From Azolla caroliniana (taxonomy: Eukaryota > Polypodiophyta), in NCBI GenBank assembly GCA_043228905.1, contig JBHGNT010000022.1, positions 6,324,001 through 6,388,000 of the forward strand: a stretch of DNA of 64,000 bases. Direction: 5' to 3'. This document shows positions 1 to 11,034 of the stretch, piece by piece. The stretch's first letter is position 1. Each line of letters starts with the position of its first letter. The notes under the pieces were generated by a model. That model ran no database searches, was not told the origin of the DNA, and saw only the letters and a list, made by a program, of their open reading frames with translations. The translations under genes and the position numbers were made by a program.

Positions 1-992
1 ACACACTTCGCCGGATTCAGGCTTAGCCGGTAAGCCCTACACTTTTCTAGACACAGGCGGAGGTGTTGAAGGTGGTCTCCTTCCCGGCTGTAAACAGCGA
101 CGTTGTCGAGGAACACCTGCATGAACGCCGGTATGAATTCTCCGAATATTTCCATGATGATCCTCTGGAACGTTGTCGGCGCCGTTTTTAGTCCAAACAT
201 CATCACTACGGCAACAAACACTCCCCATTCAGTGACGAAAGCCGTTTTCTCCTGGTCCTCGGGGTGCATCCGGATCTGGTTGTATTTGCTGAATCCGTCT
301 AAAAAACTATATACTTCATGGCCGGCGACTGCGTCCAAAACTCCATCCGTAAATGGAAGTGGAAATGCATCAGTTATCGTCGCCGTATTAAGCTTCCTGT
401 AGTCGACGCATACTCTGATTTTGCCATTTTTCTTTGGTACGACTACTATCGGGCTCAACCATGTTGATTTCTTTACGGGATGGATAAAGCCAACCCTCAG
501 CAACTTGTCGATTTCCTCCTTGACTTTGGCGGCATAGTTTGGATTCATCCGGTATCATCGTTGTGCTACCGGTTTGGCATCTTTGCTCAAATGTATCTGA
601 TGCTGATATAGCTGAGGATCGAGCCCTCTCATATCCTTGTAGGACCAGGCAAACACGTCCCGAAACTCTTTGAGAAGTGTAATCATCGCCGTTCTGTTCT
701 CCATAGTCATTTCCTTGGCTATCTGCACCGGTCTCACTTCTTCCGTAGTTCCTAGATTTACCTCTAGTTGGGATGCTTTAACCCATTGTGATATGGCCAT
801 TTCTCTTTCCAACGCTTCTTGTGCTTGCCGTAGCTCCCGGATCGCTTCTTTATTTGGTTCTTCGTCCGCTCCGTCCGGTGGCAGTATGTATGGTGATACG
901 GCTTCAGCTACGTCAATTTCGAACAGGGGTACTATCTTCGGATTATCTGGCAAGTATTCATCCACCTCTTCATCTGCTAATCCGTCCAGCAT
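1..992 (-). pseudogene. gypsy pol: pre-RT linker and reverse transcriptase, partial
   Basis: Residues read from 992 leftwards show the acidic linker, a FAWSYKDMRGLDP block, and then RT motifs: the proline/lysine-rich entry with PKKNGKIRVCVDYR, LPFTDGVLDAV, FLDGFSKYNQI, and the catalytic box in the form FLDD near position 100. One in-frame TGA (555-557) splits the frame between A-Q-R and Y-R-M-N-P; the ancestral codon was probably CGA (Arg), one C-to-T change away. Apart from this stop the RT frame reads open to near the edge. RT would copy element RNA to DNA. It is truncated by the window and not functional as it stands. Confidence 0.8.
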
Positions 993-1172
993 ATTGACAC
1001 ATTTGGCATATAGGGGTGTTAATTCCTTCCCGGTACCCGTCCGTGGTTATGTCGGTACCCGTACTTTTGCTTTTCCCCATCGGAAGGTGATTATATTCTT
1101 TCTCCAGTTTTGTTTAATGTGCATCGTTTTTAGCCATGGCCGCCCCAACAATAGCGGGTAAGCTCCTTGTGC

Positions 1173-1580
1173 CTATAATTGTAGCACTACTGCCGAGATG
1201 CGAAATGTGTGGCCGCCGATTGTTACTTCCAAATCTCGTATCAAGCCGGTCGGTCGTACTGAGCTTGTATCCGCCATCCGTAGCCAGAACGGGCATGGTT
1301 CCCACTCTTGGATTCCCAAGGTGGTGCATGTTCGGAGGCTAATCACATTGACGACGGATCCTCCATCTATTACTGTTCCGGGTAACTCCTTTCCCTTCAT
1401 GATGGCTGTGATCGCCGGACTGTTTGTGTCTACCACCGCCGGTCCCTCCTCCGGATTTGAGAAGAATGTTGGTGCCGGTGGTGTTTCTCCTGTCGTCGTG
1501 CCTGTCTTGAGTCCTTCTGTGAATTTGGGCACTAGTTGCAAGAGCCGTCCTAATGGCAGCGTGATTTGGCACTCCTGCAA
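1173..1580 (-). pseudogene. gypsy aspartic protease segment
   Basis: An open minus-strand stretch of 135 codons carries a retropepsin-like active site read as VIDGGSVVN, followed by a hydrophobic flap region and LGIQEWEP. In this gypsy group the canonical D-T/S-G is commonly D-G-G-S, so this is probably a normal family variant and not a lost site. It sits between gag (1725-3480) and the pre-RT linker (555-992). In a live element it would process Gag-Pol. About 180 bases of disrupted linker separate it from the pol frame, so the polyprotein is broken. Confidence 0.7.
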
Positions 1581-1724
1581 TGCCTACCATGTCGCATTTT
1601 CGGTCTGACTGCCACCGGCGAGCTCTTCGGTGTTCTCCTTTTGCTACGCAAGTTCTGCTACGTTTTGCTCATTTGCCTTTTTCACCCATTCCGTTGCTTG
1701 CTTCTGGATGGCCTCTTGTGTCTC

Positions 1725-3480
1725 TCATTCCGTCGTCTTGCCCTTCGATCTTGTGGTAACCTGCTGCAGGTCTGCGACTTCGGCGACTACCATGTTTACT
1801 GTCAGTCGCTTGTCATAGCTCTTTGCCGGACATTGATTACTATAATGTCCTTCTTGCCAGCAATAATAGCAATATGCTTTCCGGGTATTGTTGGATTCGG
1901 CATTGTTTCCTGTACCCGGTGGAGGACCTGTGGTAACCGCGGGGCTTTGGTCCGGTTGGCTACTTGAGGCACATTTTTCCGGTTCACGTGGGTGGCTCCC
2001 TTTTTTGAATTGCCGTTTTTTATTAAAGTTCTTTTTGTTGCGGTACCCTTGACGGGGTTGGTCGTCATATCTCCCGTAATCTTCCCGTCGTTGGTGATAC
2101 CCAGGGGAGTGATCCTGGTTGTGATGCTCATACCATCCATTGTAATCTCGGTACCTGTCATATATCTTGTACCGGTCATAGTTGTCTCGCCGATCGTCGT
2201 ACCGGACATCCTGTGTCGGTCGATATCGCTTCTCTAGCCGCCAATGTTCATCTTCTTCGTCTCGGCTGCTACGTGGCTCGATTTGCCGAACTGGTGGTGC
2301 TTGCCGATTCAATAAGTTATATTCGCACCAGTCCATCGTGTGGCTCGTAGATTGGCAGAGTAAGCAGTGCGTCCGCATGGTGCACTCCAGTGATGAGTGT
2401 CTGGAATTCAAGCAGGTTGTGCATTGGATTGCTTGCCGGAACCGGAGATCCTCATCGGTTGGTAACGCTCGTTGGAGGGCTCCCATTGTTAGCCAAGAGC
2501 TCGTTTTCTCCATTTCTCTAACCCGGTCGATGACCTGGTCGACGGTGCTTGTGCAAAAGTCGATGACCGTGCATACCGTTCGTAGAGGTTCGCGGAGCGC
2601 GGCTAAGAATATAGCCCGTGTTTCTTCCTCCGGAGGTGCGCGGGTAAGCTGACTGTGCATCCGTTGAAACCAGATGACAAACTACGGAATGCTCTCCCCG
2701 GGGTTCTGCCGGATGGTATAAAATAGGCCCACCATTTCTCTCTGGTCCACCTCCTTCTGAAAGAAGTGCAAGAATTTACCTTTCAGGTCCACAAAGGTGG
2801 TGATGGTACTGGGGTCCTGCGTCCGGTGCCATCTAGCGGCCGGTCCTTCCAATGTCACGCCGAATTCGGCTATCTTAGATCATTCCACTTCGGCCGTTGT
2901 TAACCGTTGTGACACATGGTTCGGCTCCCATGTTTGTTGAAATGCATGAACATGAGCCTCCGCGTCCGGGTCATCCCTATACTTGGAGTACTGGAATGGC
3001 ATGTTGTCGTCCGGTGTCAATACGCGGGCTGGCGGTGTCGGTGGTCTTTCCTATTGTTCCGTCAGTGTCGGAGGTCTTTGTCGGTCTTCCTTTGGTGTTG
3101 CCGGCTCGACTTCCGGTGTCGGAGGTCTTTGTTTGTCTTCTTCCATCTCGAGAGGTTGCTCCACGTCTAGTGTCGGGGGTTCCCGGTCTGACAACTCTGG
3201 TTCCGGTGTCAGTAATGTATCCGACTCCTCGTCCTCCGGTCCTCCTGGGGTGTCGTTACTGCTGCGATAGTTCGTGTGCGCGTTGTAACCCCCTTCCGAA
3301 TCCGATTCCAGCGCTGAAAATGCTTCGGATTCTCCGTCTCTTCCGACCAAGGCCTAGAGAAGGGAAGGGATTCCGCTTCCCGGAGGCTGCTTAAGCTGCT
3401 TCCTTCGTTCAGGTAGGCGTTTTGTTCCAGACGGAGCGACTCCTCTGCCACTTTCCGGATCACATTGGAAAATGATCGAT
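1725..3480 (-). pseudogene. gypsy gag with CCHC zinc knuckle, broken
   Basis: The C-terminal half (1725-2660, 311 codons) holds a capsid-like region with cysteine-rich spacing, a long R/Y/D-rich stretch, and a knuckle CYYCWQEGHYSNQC (CX2CX4HX4C) near 1830-1875. The N-terminal part is in other frames at about 2660-3480, with an acidic, proline-rich segment at 3051-3350. Gag packages element RNA in the virus-like particle. At least one frameshift or stop lies near 2660. The stretch directly left of the LTR (about 3490-3641) is the untranslated leader and primer-binding region; I could not assign the primer tRNA. Confidence 0.7.
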
Positions 3481-3641
3481 CCAATCGGATTTCTTCCCCT
3501 GCTTGCTAGAAAGCCTCCCGCCGCCTTCGTCGTTCAGCAAGTCTTCGTGCTCTCTCCGTAACCGGGTCGTCTGTTGGCCTAGTCATCCATTCCCGCCACT
3601 GTTCACTGCGATTGTGCAGGAATCGTGGTCGCCAAAAACTG

Positions 3642-4078
3642 TGTTAATCCTAGGGCCGGACAACAGCCTAACACAGGGTGTCCACTTAAGACATTTCACC
3701 AAAGGGTGTTACGGCAAGATGACTTACGACACAACACTTAATTAGACCTTAATTGGTTACTTAGCAACACATTATTAATACCCGTAGGATATAACAATGA
3801 GTACAGAACGGTAATCAATACGGAAAGATTAAGGCAATAAGTTCTATTAATTATCCGTTATCAATTACATTGTAACCGGGCCTTTATATAGGTCTCCGGT
3901 GCGAAGTACAAAACGATGCCAACCGGCACCTATTCGGAATCGGTCCGGATCCGGATCGGCATACTGATTCCGGTCCGTCCGTGCATATTAATAAAATAAT
4001 TACAACAGTTCCCGAATAAACTATTCATTTCACACTATGGTCTGGACATCCTTAAGCCTTCTTGCCGGCCGGGTAACA
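3642..4078 (-). repeat. 5' LTR of the left-edge gypsy element
   Basis: 437 bp. On the minus strand it begins TGTTACCCGGCCGGCAAG and ends CTAGGATTAACA, with TG...CA termini. A TATA-like CCTATATAAAGGCC lies near 3886-3900. Over its whole length it aligns by eye with the solo LTR at 45572-46021, which fixes both boundaries. The flank at 4079 is copia A RT sequence. Confidence 0.85.
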
Positions 4079-6661
4079 TTTCAACTTGTATACCCACTTA
4101 TTTTGGAGTGCCCTTTTCCCTTTCAGCAACTCGATCAATTAGTACGTGTGGTTCTCATGCAAGGAATCCATCTCCTCTTGCATGGCACTTAACCACTTTC
4201 GGTTGTGAGTATCATTCTTAGCTTCTTCAAAGATTTTAGGCCTCCCTTCATCGGTTAGCAACACATATTCGCTATCCGGGATTCTTCGGGGGGCCTTCTC
4301 TCTCTAAGGGGATAGATATCATTGGCCTCCATTCGGCACAGTCGGTTCTTCTTCGACTTCTTCGGTTGAGTCAAATTCGGTTCCTTGCTCAGCCAGTTCC
4401 CCTTGTTCTTCAGTCAGTTCTCAATTTTGCCGAATATTAAATTGGCCGATTGGCTCGGATTCGATTTCAATCAAATCGACTTCTACTCGATTTGGCCAAG
4501 CATCGACTCAGCTCGATTCAGTAGTTGGAGATTTATTCTCAATCTCCTAATCGACAATTATCTTCTCTTCCATGAAGACAATGTCTCGGCTCCTAATCAC
4601 TTTCTTCTCGGATAAGTCCCATGGTTGATAGCTGAATTCGTCGTCGCCGTAGCCGAGAAATATACATGGCCAAGATTTCGGGTTCAGCTTCCCCCTATGG
4701 TCCTTTACAACATGCACATAGGCAAGACAGTCGAACACGCTTAGATGTCTGTATGAGACGTCTTTGCCGGTCCACACCCTTTGTGGATTATCACCGTCCA
4801 AGGGTACTAAGGGTGATCGGTTTATCACATACGTTGTTTTCGTCAGCGTCTCAGCCTAAAACGTCTTCGGTAACTTTGCATGTGGAAGCATACTTCAAAC
4901 CCTCTCCATTACGGTATGGTCCATCCTCTCAGCCAGCCCGTTAAGCTTTCGTGTCTTCGGCATAGTATACTCGAACCAGATTCCCTATATTCGTCAGTAT
5001 TCCTCAAACTTCCCTCGGTATTCACCGTCGTTGCTGGCTCTAACAACTTTCAGCTTTCGGTCGGTTTCTCTTTTGGCCCTAGCATGGAACTCTTTGAAGA
5101 CAAATAGCACCTGATCGTTCGTCTTCAGCACGGAAGCCCACAACTTCAAGCTACGGCCATCTATGAAGGTCATGAAATACTGTGAACCACCATGTGACTT
5201 TGTATCCACGTACTATACGTGCGTATGCACGAGTTCCAACGGCATTTTGTTCCTCATCAAGGGCCTCAATCGGAAGGAGGTTTTGTTTTGCTTGTCGGTC
5301 AAGCAATCAATGCACTTCTCAAGTAGCACATTTTTCACCTCTGGAATGACATTATCATTGGCAAGTCTTCGCATCCCCTTCTCGCTCATATGGCACAACC
5401 TCCTATGCCACAGTTCTCCGACAATGTCGGCTGCCACATTTGCTTCCCCTCGGTATATTCGAGCATGCAACAAGTATAGTGTGTTTGTCTTTCCGGCTCG
5501 AGCCACAATCAGGCTCCCCTTGTAGAACTTCATGATGTCGTTCCGGATGCTACCCCTGTAGCTGTCATCATCCAACCGATCGGCTGATATCAGATTCAAT
5601 CTAACTTACGAAATGTGTCGTACATCTTTTAGCACTAGTCGACACCCGATCGATGTCATCAGACACACATCTCCTACACTGACGATTACGCATGCTCCTT
5701 CATTTCCCATTTTTACAAGACTATGGTCTCCAGCCTTATATGATGAGAAGCATTTTTGGTCAAGGGTTAGGTGAAACGATGCACTCAAATCAACCACCCA
5801 TGTCGATTCTTCACCGGTGAGATTGACCTCATTTTGTTCACTAATGAGCAACAACTCCTCTTCACTCGCGTCGATTGCTCGGGATTTTCTTCGACTCTAC
5901 ACCATCAGCTCCCCCTTTGTCCTTTCGAAAGTGTCGGTAAAGTGCCTTGACTTCCCACAATAGAAACATGTGTGCCTTCCCCTCGACTTCGACCTTGTCC
6001 CCGACTTATCTCGATTCTGGAGACTTCGATTTTGGCCTCTTACTCAATTCATGTCACTTTCAATGACTAAGGCCTTCGGGTCAGTAATTGACTCTCGGTC
6101 CTTCCGGCGAGCTTCCTCATTTAGTAAGCTCAAGTTCACCTGCTTTAAGGATAGATGCTTCTCTTCCGGTCCCGTGTTGCCCAATGTGACAACGCGTGTT
6201 TCCCAGCTGTCCGCAAGGGACCCCAACAACAAGAGTGTTAATACCTCATTGGCAAGAGGTACTACAAGAGAGGTGGTTTGATTCATCAGTCCTTGGAAGG
6301 CATTTATATGCTTCGCCATGCTGGTACCGTCTTGATACCAGAGTCTCACAATTTTTCTGAAAACTGAGACTTTGTTTACGGCGTTCTTGTTCTCGAACAT
6401 TACGCCAATCTTCTTCCAAAGGATGTTGGCACTTGTCTCCTCATCAAAGTTGTTGTATAGACTCATGCCTGTAAAACACCTTATATATGCAGTCGACTTC
6501 ATATGAATTCCCAAGTTGATGCATCAATCTTGTCTGGCTTCGTCTTTTCGTACTGCACCAACCACAGGTCTTTGCACACGAGCATGTCCCGCATCTTCGA
6601 CTTCAACATTGAATAGTTGGAGCCGGTTAACTTGAACATTCCACTGGAATGTCCGTCCATC
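4079..6661 (-). pseudogene. Copia A gag-protease-integrase, frameshifted
   Basis: Gag starts at 6661 (MDGHSSGMFKLTG) and shifts frame near 6515-6530. The 6044-6514 stretch holds the UBN2-like gag core (FQGLMNQTTSL, LGNTGPEEKHL). At 5606-5854 the protease site that should read D-S-G reads WVVDLSASFHL, so the catalytic triad is lost. Integrase follows at 5213-5599 with the HHCC zinc region (RLCHMSEKGM, KCIDCL), and pieces of the core at 4994-5209 and 4547-4828 (RVWTGKDVSYRHL). A TAA at 5606-5608 replaces a probable CAA. Several frames and stops exclude function. Confidence 0.8.
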
Positions 6662-6676
6662 GCTCTGATACCAGTT

Positions 6677-6931
6677 TGTTAGGATCCGAACCGGCCACAA
6701 CCAGTTACTCGTACATATGCTCGAGTGGAAAAACGAAAACGACAATGCACACACAACAGGAAACAGAAAATACAAACACCAGATGTTTTACGTGGAAAAC
6801 CCAAAAGGGAAAAACCATGGGGGTCCACACCCCAAGAAAACCAAATCATTATGTGTATGGAGAGGAGTACAGGGAGACTCAGAGGCAAAAACCTCGAGCT
6901 CTTCTTCGTCTAACAGAAGGAGGTAGAGTTA

Positions 6932-6993
<62 letters not shown>

Positions 6994-7249
6994 ACAGAGG
7001 CAACTACTCATTGTAACTTGTTCAGCTATAATGATTATCACACTTTTCTAACTACTTGCCCTAAGTGTGTATATACTCATATACATAGCAAACTATTTAC
7101 AAATATAGTGGCACATCTAGACTATTTACAAATATAGTCTCCCCAATCGGTTATACAATCAATTCTCGGCCTGGGCCAAATTACCCATTGGTTCCATCCG
7201 ATTCGGCTCGTACTCTTCTTCCCATCCAGAGGGACCTGTTTTCCCAACA
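6677..7249 (-). repeat. 5' LTR of copia A with long GA tract
   Basis: 573 bp. Sense strand starts TGTTGGGAAAACAGGTCCCT and ends GGATCCTAACA, directly before the AAC-tggtatcagagc primer-binding site. It contains a pure CT (sense GA) tract of about 50 bp at 6938-6989, downstream of a block that reads CTTAGGGCAAGTAG in the sense direction and is shared in similar form by the other Tork-type LTRs here. Confidence 0.85.
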
Positions 7250-7504
7250 CCTACTGCAATGTGACAATCAGAATGTCATCCACCTTGCTAAGAATGCCTC
7301 CTACCACTCTAGAACTAAGCATATCAAGTGGAGATTGCATTGGCTTAGAGAGAGGATAGATGAAAGGGACTTCACCTTGGTAAAGATTAACACAGATGAC
7401 AATGGATCAAACATTTGACCAAGGTGTTTCCCATGGACAAGCTAAATACTTGTTGTCTGAGGGTAGGTTTGTTGAATTACCCCATCCAAGAGTGAAGGGG
7501 GAGT
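7250..7504 (+). pseudogene. Copia B RNase H 3' end
   Basis: This plus-strand remnant encodes the tail of a copia RNase H: CDNQNVIHLAKNASYHSRTKHI, then WLRERIDERDFTLVKI, followed by decayed LTK-like codons and a purine-rich tract (gtgaagggggagtt). The sequence upstream of it was displaced by copia A. It would have been the last part of Pol. Confidence 0.8.
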
Positions 7505-8023
7505 TTTTTGGGATAGTTGGTCCCTCCGGATGGGATGTGCAAGAAGGTTGAATCCAAACAAGGAGCCGGATCGACCGGAAGGCATCCGGAGGCCGGATTT
7601 GGACAAGTAGTTGGTTGGCCGGCAGAGAGCCGAATCGTATGAAGGCCGGTTGAGAGTCCGATGTCGGTTAGGTCGTAGCTGATTAATGGCTACATTTGTA
7701 AATAGCACATATTTGTGTATAAGTATAAATACACCTAGGGCAAACATTTGTGATGTCTGAGTTGTAATCACTCTGTGCTAAGATAGTGTGTGTATCCGTT
7801 TGTAAGAGGAAGACGAGCTCAAGGTCATTGCCTCTTTGAGTCTCTTGTATACTCATCTACATAGTGATTTTGTTTGGAGTTTGTGGGCTCTCGTGGTTTT
7901 TCCCATGCAGGCTTTCCACATTAAAATCTCATGTCTCGGAGTCTGTATCCTTCTGTTTTCGATTTCGTTTGTTGTCTTTCTCATTTCATTTGCTGACCAT
8001 TGTGGCCAATTCCATATTCATGA
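7505..8023 (+). repeat. Copia B 3' LTR, decayed
   Basis: It follows the polypurine tract and begins near tttgggatagttggtccctcc, matching the gtccctccggatggga opening of related LTRs. It contains TATA-like gtataaatacacctagggcaaa near 7719-7744 and the tttggagtttgtgggctc U5 block near 7872-7890 that is also found in the copia H LTR. The right end is approximate (homology fades in gtggccaattccatattc). Confidence 0.65.
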
Positions 8024-8820
8024 CAAGCTCCCATGTCATACTGCATGCCAAATTGCTCGATTCAGTCTTATTCCACTCCTTAATATGCCCTACCATTTTA
8101 CGTCTAACCAATTGCCCTTTGTATTTCTTAATCTACCCTATTATTATTAACCTCTCATGCTTTTATACAACTATCAATTGGGGTAGTGTGAGATGTCATG
8201 GCTTTGGTGTGAGAGGGAAGGCTAGCTTGAATCATTAAACAAGCTTCAACAAATTAATGATCAAAACAACTAAACAAAGGTAAATTTCTCCAATATCATT
8301 CATCCAAACAATTTCTTTCCACATATTTGAGTTACATTACTTTTGTTAGATTTGTTTTTATTACATGCCAATGTCAATGGAGGTTGGGTGCATCTTGTCT
8401 TGAAGGTGAGCTAAGATATCAAGCCAAGATGAATAAGGAAGAGTACAATTGTGGTGGCATGCAACACATGTGGATGTAGGGAAGGACACTCAAATTGGTT
8501 GTCTGAAAAAACATTGGAGAAGCTTTAAAATGATCATGCTTGCTCACCAAAGGAGCTCATTGGTGATGTGCTAAATTTGGCATCTCTATCTCTTATGGGG
8601 TAGGTAGCTTGGAAATCAAAAGAAAGTTTAAGATATTACTAATGCCATAGTTTTATGACAAATTGGTTAATGGAGAAACTTCTACTACATTGCTTGGGTA
8701 GATGGCACATAATTCATTGATTGGATATGCGACGTAATCCATTAGAGAACCTTGTGAGCTTGGAAGACAATACCAAATTTTGGCATCTATTAACATTGTC
8801 TACCAATATCCATACTTCAA

Positions 8821-9038
8821 CATGCATTAGGATTGTTTATGTAGCAAAGGTGACAAGATTTGAGCTTAGCTTTTGCACAAGCAATAATGGCTATTTTGTT
8901 TAGAAAATAACATGTGCCTTCTAATGCACTAGGATTGTTTATGTAGACAAAAGGACAAGTACTTGTGGAAGGTGCACGCTTTGAGCTTAGCTTATGCACA
9001 TGCAATAATAGTTATTGTGTTTAGAAAATAGCATGTGC
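8821..9038. repeat. Degenerate tandem duplication, about 100 bp unit
   Basis: Copy 1 (8821-8917) and copy 2 (8923-9038) share the blocks aggattgtttatgtag, tttgagcttagctt, gcaataat and gtttagaaaata, ending in catgtgc. Copy 2 carries an insertion of about 18 bp. No coding capacity is evident. Confidence 0.7.
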
Positions 9039-10126
9039 AATCATATTTTGGCACTTACAAGGAGCCAATAGGCCCTGCCATTTGAATGCATGATAATGTT
9101 GGAGGCATAAGTTTGATTTTGTACATTAGAATATCCAGAACCCGATTAAGTCTAAACCCCATGAATCAATATGTTGCATTGTTAGATCATGAAGAAATAA
9201 GGCATTTTAATTATCTTGGCAACAACCCTGCTTGGAAAGTTGAGTTTGCCTAGTTGAGTGTCCTACACTTCTTGACTGACAATGTTGCTATATCCTCGAG
9301 TAGCATTTTACAAGAAGCCTTATCTTCAATATTTGTAATGTAATCAAATGTTCAGAGGTTTGAAGATGCTACCCAAGTGGATTCGATAAGTGATATCATG
9401 TGCTCATCGATGTATCAAACATCGATATTGGCAATACATAGATCTAGAAGAAATATCCCAATTGATTTTGTCTGATTCATTATGTGTTGCATAGTTTCCT
9501 AGCAAATCACTTTCATATAATTGAGGTAGATTACATCTCATATTGTAGATGAAAATAGCTAGAACAGATGCTACATTATTTAGGGTACAATAGCGATTAG
9601 TGTTCATTTATCACAATTTCAACTTCTAGATTAATTGCAGTAAAAACGAGTTAGGGGCATTTGTGAACTACCCTTACAACAGCACTCGGAGATTCATGAG
9701 CTATCTTTATGTTAGCATATAACATATTACCAAAAACAATTGGCAAGTCGATTTTTTTTATTTGTTCTTGTGACTCGGGATGCCATGCATTTAGCACTTC
9801 AGCACGGAATTAAAGGCTAGCCATACCTATATGTGCACCTCATGCAAATGTAACACATCAGTTTGACACACTATATGCATACCATATGTGCTATAAACCA
9901 TAGAAAATTACAAAGAAATCACAAATGTTCATGCCCTTGATTGCACGCACCCTTGATAATTAGTTGGACAAACAAAGTCTATACATGAGGAAAGCACTCA
10001 AATCATTTCGGCAATCAGACATAAAACATTACAATGCATCTATGTAGATTATAGGTAATGCCATAGTGGTAAGTGGGTTCAGCACTGAGAAGCTATTTCT
10101 AAAGGATAATTAATTCAACATGCATT

Positions 10127-10630
10127 GGACTTGAAACATGCATGTGCAATTGAAGGATAGCATTTGTTGCAAATATGGATAAGCTCAGGGCTTCCATTGA
10201 ACAATTGTCATCTTGTCTTGAGGAACTCATGAAGGAATAATAGGTCTAAGTTACATGACAACCACCATAAAGATAATGACCATGGTTGCATGCCACATCT
10301 TGCTTGTACCATGCCAAAATATATAATTACCAAATAATATCATCTTCATCAATTACAAAGCTATATCCATATATGAATCCACCAAAAAAAGGATATTTTT
10401 TTATAACAATACTTTGGACTTTAAAATGCACATGCAATCGAAGGATAGAGCAGTGAAATTTATGTTGCAAATATGGTTAGGGTATGGGCTTCCCATTGAA
10501 CAATTGCCATCCTGTCTTAATGGACCATAGTTATACATGAAAATAACCAGTAAGATAATGACCAATGTTGCACGCCACATTTTGTATGAGGCCAAAATAT
10601 ATGATTGAGGACTATCATCTTCATCAATAC
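10127..10630. repeat. Degenerate direct duplication, about 220 bp unit
   Basis: Copy 1 is about 10127-10355 and copy 2 about 10416-10630. Shared blocks include gaaggatag, ttgttgcaaatatgg, cttccattgaacaattg, taagataatgacca, ccaaaatatat and tatcatcttcatcaat. The copies differ by many substitutions and small indels, so the duplication is old. Confidence 0.7.
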
Positions 10631-11034
10631 ATTTCCAAAATATCGCTTTGATATTTCTAGCTGATACAATGTCTTATTTGTTTCAGTTGTGAGAAAATTG
10701 AGATGAAATCCTTCTCAAATAGATTTATGATTGGAAGTATCTGGAACATCCAAAATTGTATAAAACTGAGGCATAGGTTTCTAGAATTGGGCTAACCTGT
10801 AGTTCTCTGTCAAATATAGGAGTAGATCATGCCATTCTTCTTACAAACCATGAGCACCACTGCCACAATCATTTATACAGACTACCCACAAGTAGCCATT
10901 CAACCTGACAGTCAGATGGCATAAAAGAGTTCAAATCCACTCCAACAGAAGGGGTAGGCAAAGTTGAAGGAAGAGTTTGTCCTTGGACATGCATAAGGAA
11001 TTTATGTGTGAGCTTAATTATTATTCTCAGGTCT

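Larger units (their letters stand above)
1..4078 (-). mobile_element. Ty3/gypsy retrotransposon, 5' part, running off the left edge
   Basis: Read on the minus strand the order is 5' LTR (3642-4078), gag, aspartic protease, then reverse transcriptase up to the window edge. RNase H, integrase and the 3' LTR would lie outside. Protease-before-RT order and the pre-RT segment resemble the plant Tat/Ogre-type gypsy lineages; the lineage is inferred from motif style only. The element interrupts copia A at the codons for a W-V-Y-K-L-K stretch of its RT, so it is younger than copia A. A related solo LTR lies at 45572-46021 on the other strand. Confidence 0.85.
4079..7249 (-). mobile_element. Copia A: Tork/TNT1-like Ty1/copia element, 3' end removed
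   Basis: It has a 5' LTR (6677-7249), an initiator-Met primer-binding site (tggtatcagagc, complement at 6662-6673), gag, protease, integrase and the beginning of RT. The RT core, RNase H and 3' LTR are missing because the gypsy element was inserted at 4078/4079. Copia A itself lies inside copia B, whose RNase H resumes at 7250. Copia Q (61325-63841, plus) is a relative of the same family. Confidence 0.85.
8024..11034. other. Gene-free AT-rich stretch
   Basis: I find no convincing coding frame, TE domain or RNA gene. Only short chance ORFs occur. Two pairs of degenerate direct duplications are visible (listed separately). The right end probably includes the 3' untranslated region of the PPR gene. 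Confidence 0.6.

Noticed and set aside
6649-7137. 162-codon plus-strand ORF across the (CT) tract
   Set aside because: It lies within the copia A LTR and is made of a microsatellite-coded Leu/Ser run.
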